Shown here: piece by piece, positions 1 to 5,056 of the stretch | How the letters are laid out: every line of letters starts with the position of its first letter | Position numbering within the stretch: the first letter of the stretch is position 1 | NCBI GenBank assembly: GCA_934371915.1 | Contig: CAKROE010000131.1 | Span: 1-5,056 of the forward strand | Origin: an uncultured Blautia sp. | GTDB lineage: Bacteria; Bacillota; Clostridia; Lachnospirales; Lachnospiraceae | Reading direction: 5' to 3' | Length of the DNA: 5,056 nucleotides | Translations under genes and position numbers: made by a program | Notes under the pieces: generated by a model | Database searches by the model: none | Told to the model about the DNA's origin: nothing | Seen by the model: the letters and a program-made list of their open reading frames with translations, nothing else

Positions 1-2303
1 GTTTTACATTTTTGTGGCTGCTTCTTCAACTGGACAGTACATACAGAACGACACCGTCGAAAGTGTTGTTTATGCTGGAAGAACTTTATGAAAAAGGCTG
101 TTTCAGTCCGCTCCTTTATGTGGAAGCGTGGAATCTCATCAGTGAGGATGTTTCGCTTCTGCACCGTCTGAGTCCGTTTTGGATGCAGGTATTTTGCTTC
201 GCCGGAAAGCATGGGCTTCTCACAGAAGAACTTGTGATGCGTCTTGCATATCTTTCCGGTTATGAAAAGAAGTTTTATGGCAGTCTGTATCAGGCACTGG
301 CAGCAGGATATGAGAAGTTTCCTTCGGACGATGTACTGGAAGCAATCTGTAAATATATTATGAAGGGTGAACCGCGTAAACCAAAGTATTTCCGATGGTT
401 TTCGCTGGCGGTTGATCAGGGACTCCGAATTACCAGACTGTACGAATATTATGTGGAAACAATGGATATTTCTTACCGCAGACAGTTGCCGAAGTCACTT
501 CTGATGTATTTTGCCTACAATGATAATTCTCTCGGAGATGCACGGAAAGCATATGTTTATGCGAGCGTGATCGCTGCGAAAGATACAGATCTGCATACAT
601 ATGAAAATTATAAAGACAGTATGGAGCGTTTCGCATATCGGAAACTCTGTGATGGACAGCTGGATGAAAATTATGCGATACTTTATCAGGAATTTTTGTT
701 TGATCCACTCAGCAGAGAAGAAGGTGAGCGCCTTGCGCCGAAACTGTTTACACACAGACTGTACTGTGATGATGACAAGGTACGGCAGATAGTTGTACGT
801 CACGAGCAGCTTCAGGAAGAAGAAGTGTATCCGTGCAGTCAGGGTGTGGCATATATCCGAATCTATACAGAGGATGCGGCAATTCTTTTTCAGGATGACA
901 AACAGCGTCGTTATGCAGCAACGATACCATATAATCTGAAGAAGCTGACTGACGAGGAAACGGTTGTTCCGGAATTATTGAAACTGGGTGTCGAAGAGCC
1001 GGGACTTTTGCTTCATTATTGTGAGACGGCCAAAATGAGCAGAGAAAATCTTGCGTATTTTCAGCGCCTTGCAGAACTTCCTTCCTGTACGGAAGCATAC
1101 CGCAGATCCATACGCAAAAAGATTCTGGAATTTTATGCACAGAATGTACATGGACAGGATCTTGACAAATACCTTGAAAAAATGGATTACCGTCAGTATG
1201 CACTGGTTGACCGTACAATACTTCTGGAAGTTCTGATCTCCCGCAGACTGTTCCGTCAGGCAATGGGACTTGTAGAAGAATTCGGATATGAAGGTCTGGA
1301 GCTTACAAGTCTTCTGAAGCTTACAAGCCGTATGATACTGAAGAGTGACATGGCAGAGGATGAGGAACTTCTGGCCCTTGCTTCCGAGGTATATCGAAAC
1401 GGAAAATACGATGAAGTTATTTTATATTATCTGATGAAATACCGCTTCGGTCCGATGGATGAGTTGCTTTCTATCTGGAAGAGCGCCAGAGGTTTCGAGA
1501 TGGAAACATATGATCTGGAAGAACGCATTTTAAGTCTTCTGATCTTTACTTCGGATTACCGTAAAGAAGGTGAAGCGGTTCTGGAATCTTATGTCAGTCA
1601 GTCCGGAAAGGAACGGATCATCGGAGCTTACCTGACACAGGTGGCATACGGAGTATTTGTAAAAGAATATACGATGAGCGCGTTTGTGCGTGGACGTCTG
1701 GAATATGCATACCTTAATAAATGGCCGGTAAACCGGATCTGCAGGCTTGCCCTTCTGAAAGAAATTTCCAGAGAACAGGATCCAAAACCGGAATATGTCG
1801 GCATTCAGCAGGGAATACTGAAAGAATGTGCGAAGGAACATCTGATGTTCGGCTTTTTTCGTAGACTGTCACCGGAGCTTTTGAGTCCGTATCAGCTGGA
1901 TGATAAGACTTTTGTAGAATGTCATGCGGCACCGGGCGCGAAAGTAACGTTGTTTTACAGTCTGGACACCGGAATCGGAAACGACAGGGAATACAAATGT
2001 GAGCCGCTGAAAGAAATGTATCAGGGCATTTTTGTACGTGCCTTTACCTTATTTTATGGGGAAACACTGCGGTATTATTTCAGAATTGATGATGGAAAGA
2101 AAGTGCAGAAGACCGTGGAACGGGTTCTTACAATGAAAAAGATCGAAGGAACACCGGGAAGCAGATATCAGGTCCTGAATCAGATCCTTTCTGCAAGAAA
2201 ACTCGGAAAGAAACATGAGGCGGAAAAAGGGCTGAAACGCTTTATGAGACAGGAACAATACGTACAGAATATGTTCACCATCAAAAAGGAAAATGAGAAA
2301 TGA
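1..2303 (+). CDS. DUF5717-like large helical-repeat protein, C-terminal part (5' truncated by window)
   Basis: The reading frame is open from base 3 to the TGA at 2301-2303, so about 766 C-terminal residues are visible. The TTG at 12 is only the first start-like codon after the edge: codons before it are open (Phe-Thr-Phe) and no ribosome site is visible, so the true start lies outside the window. From memory this matches the DUF5717 family of Lachnospiraceae, which usually exceeds 1,000 residues. No catalytic motif, signal peptide or membrane segment is visible, so it is probably cytoplasmic. Counting from the TTG, residues 1 to about 620 are almost entirely helical, with many paired Leu/Tyr-rich helices suggesting a TPR/HEAT-like solenoid. 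Residues about 627-711 look beta-rich (VTLFYSLD, GIFVRAFTLFYGE, RYYFRI), like an Ig-type sandwich, and a basic helical tail follows. The stop overlaps the next start (ATGA), implying translational coupling. The family assignment is fairly firm. The function is unknown; a scaffold role is inference. Confidence 0.85.
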   Translation, partial: FTFLWLLLQLDSTYRTTPSKVLFMLEELYEKGCFSPLLYVEAWNLISEDVSLLHRLSPFWMQVFCFAGKHGLLTEELVMRLAYLSGYEKKFYGSLYQALAAGYEKFPSDDVLEAICKYIMKGEPRKPKYFRWFSLAVDQGLRITRLYEYYVETMDISYRRQLPKSLLMYFAYNDNSLGDARKAYVYASVIAAKDTDLHTYENYKDSMERFAYRKLCDGQLDENYAILYQEFLFDPLSREEGERLAPKLFTHRLYCDDDKVRQIVVRHEQLQEEEVYPCSQGVAYIRIYTEDAAILFQDDKQRRYAATIPYNLKKLTDEETVVPELLKLGVEEPGLLLHYCETAKMSRENLAYFQRLAELPSCTEAYRRSIRKKILEFYAQNVHGQDLDKYLEKMDYRQYALVDRTILLEVLISRRLFRQAMGLVEEFGYEGLELTSLLKLTSRMILKSDMAEDEELLALASEVYRNGKYDEVILYYLMKYRFGPMDELLSIWKSARGFEMETYDLEERILSLLIFTSDYRKEGEAVLESYVSQSGKERIIGAYLTQVAYGVFVKEYTMSAFVRGRLEYAYLNKWPVNRICRLALLKEISREQDPKPEYVGIQQGILKECAKEHLMFGFFRRLSPELLSPYQLDDKTFVECHAAPGAKVTLFYSLDTGIGNDREYKCEPLKEMYQGIFVRAFTLFYGETLRYYFRIDDGKKVQKTVERVLTMKKIEGTPGSRYQVLNQILSARKLGKKHEAEKGLKRFMRQEQYVQNMFTIKKENEK

Positions 2304-3562
2304 ACGAGACAAAAGATTTGATAATCGGAATTGATTTTGGAAAAGAATATTCTCAGATCTGTTATTATGACCGCAAGGCAGATGAGCCGCGTTCACTTCC
2401 GGTAAAGGTGGGCAGCAGCCAGTTTGAGATGCCGACCAGTCTCTGCCGGCGGATGGAGCAAGGGGATTACTGTGTCGGTCTGGAAGCAGAGTACTTTGCC
2501 AGAGAAAAGGGCGGTTTTCTGCTCAGTGATCTCTATGCGGTTTCAAAGAGCAGAGAGCGGATTGCTGTGGCAGAAGAACAAAAGGAACCGTGGGAACTGC
2601 TGGCATACTATATTCGCGGAATGCTGAAACTTCTCGGTGTTGCTGATGTGGAAAAAAACATCCGTGCGCTGGTGATATCCATGGAAACACTGGATGCCGT
2701 GCAGGTGGATAATCTGCAGAAAGCATGTGGTTTTCTGGGAATCCCGAAAGAATACTGTATTCTTCAGGATTACGAGGAAAGTTTTTATTATTATGTAATG
2801 ACACAGAAAATAGAAACATGGAACAGGAGTGTTGGCTGGTACAGTTTTCACGACAGGCATGTGACGTTTCGCAGAATGATTATGAATGCCGGAAACAAAC
2901 CGGTTCCTGTGATGCTGGAAACACCGGTAGAGACGGATCTGAGTGAAGATATGCAGCAGAGGGATGCAGATTTCTATGCTTTCGTGCAGAACACACTGGG
3001 AAAAGAACTCTACTCCAGTATCCAGATCAACGGAGATGGATTTGATCAGGAATGGGCGAAGAAGTCAGTTAAGCTTTTATGCTATCAGAAACGTAAAGTA
3101 TTTTATGGAAACAATTTGTTTGCCAGAGGAGCATGTGCTGCCGGGGCAGAACGCTTTATTACGCACAGGCTTCGGGATTATCGGTATATGAGCCGGTCAC
3201 TTGTTCTTACGAGTGTGGGAATGGAGATGCGTGTCATGGGAGCACCGACGTATTATCCGTTGATCGAGGCCGGAAGAAACTGGTACGAAAGCAGTGCGGA
3301 TATTGAACTGATTCTGGATGACACCGATGAACTTGTATTTGTTGTGGAACATATGCGTGAATCCGAAAGAAGACATATTGTAATGAAGCTTCCGGGGCTT
3401 CCACAGCGTCCGAACAGGACAACACGTCTCAGTGTATCTCTTCATTATGTATCGGCGGAAGAATGTTGCATTACAGTAAAAGACCTTGGATTTGGAGAGA
3501 TGTTTCCGGCTTCGGGGAAAGAATGGAAAGAAACGACCAGATGGCAGGAGGGGATTGCGTGA
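2300..3562 (+). CDS. DUF5716-like protein: divergent Hsp70/actin-like protein with degenerate ATPase motifs
   Basis: A 420-residue protein. Its ATG overlaps the previous stop by 4 bases, with AAAGGA (2285-2290) as ribosome site 9 bases upstream. I recognise it as DUF5716-like. By eye it follows Hsp70 order. Residues 8-24 (IGIDFGKEYSQICYYD) match the phosphate-1 loop, but the usual TT is KE. Residues 44-48 (MPTSL) resemble the Hsp70 PS-V stretch. Residues 121-167 resemble the strand-helix leading to NEPTAAA, here QDYEESF. Residues 177-190 sit where DLGGGT-D belongs but lack the glycine cluster. Residues 240-284 resemble the adenosine motif and following helix (INGDGF, FARGACAAGAE). Residues 301-402 resemble the substrate-binding beta domain (PLIEAG, LPGLPQRP, ITVKDLGFGE). 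There is no helical lid. Only about 50 residues separate phosphate-2 from the adenosine motif, so a subdomain appears lost. ATP hydrolysis is doubtful; it may bind nucleotide or be a pseudo-ATPase. No membrane segments are seen. The fold is inference. Confidence 0.85.
   Translation: MNETKDLIIGIDFGKEYSQICYYDRKADEPRSLPVKVGSSQFEMPTSLCRRMEQGDYCVGLEAEYFAREKGGFLLSDLYAVSKSRERIAVAEEQKEPWELLAYYIRGMLKLLGVADVEKNIRALVISMETLDAVQVDNLQKACGFLGIPKEYCILQDYEESFYYYVMTQKIETWNRSVGWYSFHDRHVTFRRMIMNAGNKPVPVMLETPVETDLSEDMQQRDADFYAFVQNTLGKELYSSIQINGDGFDQEWAKKSVKLLCYQKRKVFYGNNLFARGACAAGAERFITHRLRDYRYMSRSLVLTSVGMEMRVMGAPTYYPLIEAGRNWYESSADIELILDDTDELVFVVEHMRESERRHIVMKLPGLPQRPNRTTRLSVSLHYVSAEECCITVKDLGFGEMFPASGKEWKETTRWQEGIA
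3546..3553 (+). promoter_or_regulatory. Strong ribosome binding site that selects a GTG start
   Basis: AGGAGGGG lies inside the last codons of the DUF5716-like gene, 5 bases before the GTG at 3559. This is a near-ideal Shine-Dalgarno sequence and spacing. It argues that translation starts at GTG 3559, not at the in-frame ATGs at 3463, 3523 or 3541; the last of these lies immediately upstream of, and almost on top of, the site. Confidence 0.85.
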
Positions 3563-4341
3563 GCGGATATATACTGTGTCAGACCGGAAGGGCAGAGACA
3601 CCTTACTTTATCGAAAATATCAGCATGAATATTTATTCGCTGGAAGAATTGTGTTATTATCTTGACCACAATCTTTATCTGATCGATCAGACAATTCTCA
3701 ATGAGGGGTTGTGCAACTGGATTCAGGAGGAACTGAAACTTCCTGCGCTTGCTGCAAAACTGCGTCCGAAGATGGGGAAATTTGCAAGTGCGGAGGATCT
3801 TGTCTATCCGGTGTTTAAGGAAATTAATTATCTGACTTATGAGGAACTGAAAATACTGAATACACGCCTGCAGAAATTTGATGAAGAGGTACCGGCAATG
3901 CGTGAAAAGCGCAAGGGTGATGCTCTGATGGAAAATAAAATGTATGTTCATGCGATTCAGGTTTACCAGAAACTGCTTGTCAGAAAGGATCTCGAAGAGA
4001 TACGGGAAGGTCTGACGGAATGTATTTATCATAATCTTGGTTGTGCATACAGTTATCTTTTCCAGATGGATAAAGCAATCGAGTGTTTCCGTCGGGCATA
4101 TGAAGGCGGCAGGAGTACAGAGGCACTGAAAACATATCTGATGGCTTTTTCCATGTCACACAGTGAAGACGAATACAAAAATATGGCAAAGACGCTGGGG
4201 GTGGAAGAAGAAATACTGACTGCCGTGCAGAACAGAAAACAAGAATTTGCGCAGATTCCCCGGGAAAAAGTAAATTCTCAAAATATGGACGATATTCTCA
4301 ATCATCTTACTGCAGAATATCACAGAAGTACGGGTTCGTGA
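3559..4341 (+). CDS. TPR-like helical protein, third gene of the DUF5717/DUF5716 cluster
   Basis: A 260-residue protein starting at GTG 3559, chosen because AGGAGGGG sits 5 bases upstream and GTGA gives the same 4-base stop/start overlap as the preceding gene pair. Extending to the ATG at 3463 would only re-read the end of the neighbour in another frame. Residues 1-50 (GYILCQTGRAETPYF, then IYSLEELCYYLDHNLYLID) form a distinctive, probably conserved N-terminal domain that continues helically to about residue 115. Residues about 119-143 and 156-184 look like TPR units. The second is the clearer, with HNLGCAYSYLFQMDKAIECFRRAYE matching the LG-AY / A-ECF-RA-E spacing of the consensus. The C-terminal 60 residues are charged and helical. 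There is no signal peptide, membrane helix or catalytic motif. It is probably a cytoplasmic adaptor binding its operon partners; that role is inferred from TPR biology and gene context. Similar proteins are usually annotated as hypothetical or TPR-containing. Confidence 0.85.
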   Translation: MSGYILCQTGRAETPYFIENISMNIYSLEELCYYLDHNLYLIDQTILNEGLCNWIQEELKLPALAAKLRPKMGKFASAEDLVYPVFKEINYLTYEELKILNTRLQKFDEEVPAMREKRKGDALMENKMYVHAIQVYQKLLVRKDLEEIREGLTECIYHNLGCAYSYLFQMDKAIECFRRAYEGGRSTEALKTYLMAFSMSHSEDEYKNMAKTLGVEEEILTAVQNRKQEFAQIPREKVNSQNMDDILNHLTAEYHRSTGS

Positions 4342-4381
4342 AAAGAATAACAATGTATACAGTTTTTTTATGCAAATAAGC

Positions 4382-4421
4382 TAGACGAAACAGACTTAAT
4401 CTGTTAAACTAAACATATAAT
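4382..4421 (+). promoter_or_regulatory. Candidate sigma-A-type promoter region for fba
   Basis: A perfect TATAAT is at 4416-4421, but no good -35 lies at 16-18 bases; the nearest is CAGACT at 4391-4396 (19-base spacer, 3 of 6 matches). A second reading is an extended -10, TG-T-TAAACT (4402-4410), with TAGACG (4382-4387, 4 of 6) at a 17-base spacer and a T7 tract (4363-4369) upstream as a possible UP-like element. The first reading would start RNA near 4428 and the second near 4417. An independent promoter here fits the 124-base gap and the high-expression codon bias of fba. Which box is used cannot be settled from sequence. Confidence 0.55.
4389..4405. repeat. Inverted repeat AACAGA-N5-TCTGTT, possible operator
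   Basis: Two perfect 6-base arms (4389-4394 and 4400-4405) flank a 5-base A/T-rich centre. Pairing stops at the next base on each side. The repeat covers the -35 position expected for the TATAAT at 4416 and the spacer of the alternative promoter, so a dimeric regulator bound here would affect fba transcription. No T tract follows, so it is unlikely to be a terminator. I do not recognise the binding protein, and a chance repeat of this size in A/T-rich DNA is possible. Confidence 0.4.
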
Positions 4422-4445
4422 TTGGGTTCGGTAATACCGCCCAAA
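4421..4445 (+). promoter_or_regulatory. Stem-loop in the fba leader
   Basis: TTTGGG (4421-4426) pairs with CCCAAA (4440-4445). Inside it, after a TT bulge, CGGT (4429-4432) pairs with ACCG (4436-4439) around an AAT loop. That is 10 base pairs, 6 of them G-C, ending 6 bases before the ribosome site. A-rich sequence follows, not a T run, so it is not a + strand terminator. If RNA starts near 4417 the whole hairpin is at the 5' end of the mRNA, where such stems often slow decay. If RNA starts near 4428 only the inner CGGT/ACCG stem remains. A DNA-level operator is an alternative. The pairing is directly visible; the role is inference. Confidence 0.55.
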
Positions 4446-4451
4446 AAGATT

Positions 4452-4457
4452 AGGAGG
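4452..4457 (+). promoter_or_regulatory. Consensus ribosome binding site of fba
   Basis: AGGAGG lies 8 bases before the ATG at 4466. It is a full consensus site that fixes the start codon and fits strong translation of the aldolase. Confidence 0.9.
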
Positions 4458-4465
4458 AATTTATC

Positions 4466-5056
4466 ATGTTAGTAAACGCTTCAGAAATGTTGAAAAAAGC
4501 AAAAGCTGGTCATTATGCAGTAGGTCAGTTCAACATTAACAACCTTGAGTGGACAAAAGCAATCCTGCTTACCGCACAGGAACTCAACTCCCCGGTTATC
4601 CTTGGTGTATCCGAAGGTGCAGGAAAATACATGACAGGTTACAAAACAGTTGTCGGTATGGTTAAAGGTATGCTGGAAGAGCTGAACATCACCGTTCCGG
4701 TTGCACTTCATCTTGACCACGGCAGCTATGAAGGATGCCTGAAATGCGTAGAAGCAGGTTTCACATCTATCATGTTTGATGGTTCCCATTATCCGATCGA
4801 AGAGAACGTAGCAAAAACAAAAGAACTGGTTAAGATCGTTGCTGAGCATGGAATGTCTCTTGAAGCAGAAGTTGGTTCCATCGGTGGCGAAGAAGACGGT
4901 GTTGTAGGCATGGGTGAATGCGCAGATCCTCAGGAATGCAAGATGGTTGCAGATCTTGGTATCGATTTCCTTGCAGCAGGTATCGGTAACATCCATGGTA
5001 AATATCCTGCAAACTGGAAAGGATTAAGCTTCGAAACTCTGGATGCTATCCAGAAG
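4466..5056 (+). CDS. fba: Class II fructose-1,6-bisphosphate aldolase, N-terminal 197 residues (3' truncated by window)
   Basis: This zinc-dependent cytoplasmic enzyme cleaves fructose 1,6-bisphosphate to dihydroxyacetone phosphate and glyceraldehyde 3-phosphate in glycolysis, and runs in reverse in gluconeogenesis. The frame is open from ATG 4466 to the right edge, which cuts it at codon 197; family members have roughly 285-310 residues. Visible hallmarks are the N-terminal GHYAVGQFNINN (residues 15-26), LHLDHG at 82-87 with catalytic Asp84 and zinc ligand His85, SIMFDGSH at 101-108, LEAEVGSIGGEEDG at 132-145, and GIGNIHGKYP at 172-181 with zinc ligand His177. The third zinc histidine and the GGS/NxxT phosphate-binding segment would lie beyond the window. 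The lack of a long insertion and the overall sequence favour the class IIB group of Gram-positives. Codon use is highly biased (GGT in 17 of 24 Gly codons), a sign of high expression. It probably has its own promoter in the 124-base gap. A sugar-specific (tagatose/ketose) bisphosphate aldolase is the main alternative but is less likely. Confidence 0.95.
   Translation, partial: MLVNASEMLKKAKAGHYAVGQFNINNLEWTKAILLTAQELNSPVILGVSEGAGKYMTGYKTVVGMVKGMLEELNITVPVALHLDHGSYEGCLKCVEAGFTSIMFDGSHYPIEENVAKTKELVKIVAEHGMSLEAEVGSIGGEEDGVVGMGECADPQECKMVADLGIDFLAAGIGNIHGKYPANWKGLSFETLDAIQK

Noticed and set aside
12..14. TTG as the start codon of the first gene.
   Set aside because: The frame stays open to the window edge, no ribosome site is visible, and the family is much longer than 763 residues. 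The gene begins upstream of the window.
748..1263. Long minus-strand open frame (171 codons) inside the first gene.
   Set aside because: It lies fully antisense to a well-supported coding region. Its translation is rich in Cys, His and Pro without recognisable motifs, typical of a shadow frame.
3445..4032. Minus-strand open frame of 195 codons opposite the TPR gene.
   Set aside because: It is antisense to a gene with a strong ribosome site and TPR motif. The translation is Phe/Ile/Gln-rich low-complexity, and nothing suggests independent coding.
4341..4370. Possible rho-independent terminator after the TPR gene, because of TGTATACA followed by a T7 run.
   Set aside because: TGTATACA is a perfect palindrome with no room for a loop. 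The alternative stem around it (4344-4351 with 4362-4369) is almost all A-T with a mismatch and a G-T pair. There is no GC-rich stem, so I cannot support a terminator.
4342..4465. Riboswitch or small RNA gene in the gap before fba.
   Set aside because: The leader is too short for known riboswitch classes. Only one simple hairpin is present, with no terminator or expression platform.
4481..4996. Minus-strand open frame of 171 codons opposite fba.
   Set aside because: The plus strand encodes an unmistakable class II aldolase with active-site motifs. The minus frame is a by-product of its codon bias (Cys/Phe/His-rich translation).

Overview
The window looks like a chromosomal housekeeping region of an anaerobic gut Firmicute, most likely a Lachnospiraceae member (Blautia/Dorea/Ruminococcus-like). 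This rests on the aldolase sequence, strong AGGAGG ribosome sites, moderate GC with A/T-rich intergenic DNA, and a gene set I recognise from that family. The genus is a guess. There are no mobile elements, CRISPR arrays, tRNAs or rRNAs. All real genes lie on the + strand.

Positions 1-4341 hold a tightly packed three-gene cluster. First is the C-terminal part of a very large helical protein that I recognise as DUF5717-like; it is cut by the left edge. It overlaps by 4 bases (ATGA) a 420-residue protein of DUF5716 type. That protein reads as a shrunken, divergent Hsp70: an actin/Hsp70-like N-terminal half with damaged nucleotide motifs, then a segment resembling the Hsp70 substrate-binding beta domain. 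It in turn overlaps by 4 bases (GTGA) a 260-residue protein with a distinctive N-terminal domain and TPR-like helices. The gene order and coupled translation suggest the three proteins act together, perhaps as a chaperone-like or scaffold assembly. No function is established to my knowledge.

Positions 4342-4465 form the only sizeable intergenic gap (124 bases). It carries a candidate promoter with a perfect TATAAT box, a 6+6 base inverted repeat just upstream of that box, a strong stem-loop between the promoter and the ribosome site, and a consensus AGGAGG. I see no convincing terminator for the upstream operon.

Positions 4466-5056 hold the first 197 codons of a class II fructose-bisphosphate aldolase (fba), cut by the right edge. 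Its codon use is strongly biased (for example GGT for 17 of 24 glycines), unlike the upstream genes. This fits a highly expressed glycolytic gene driven by its own promoter.
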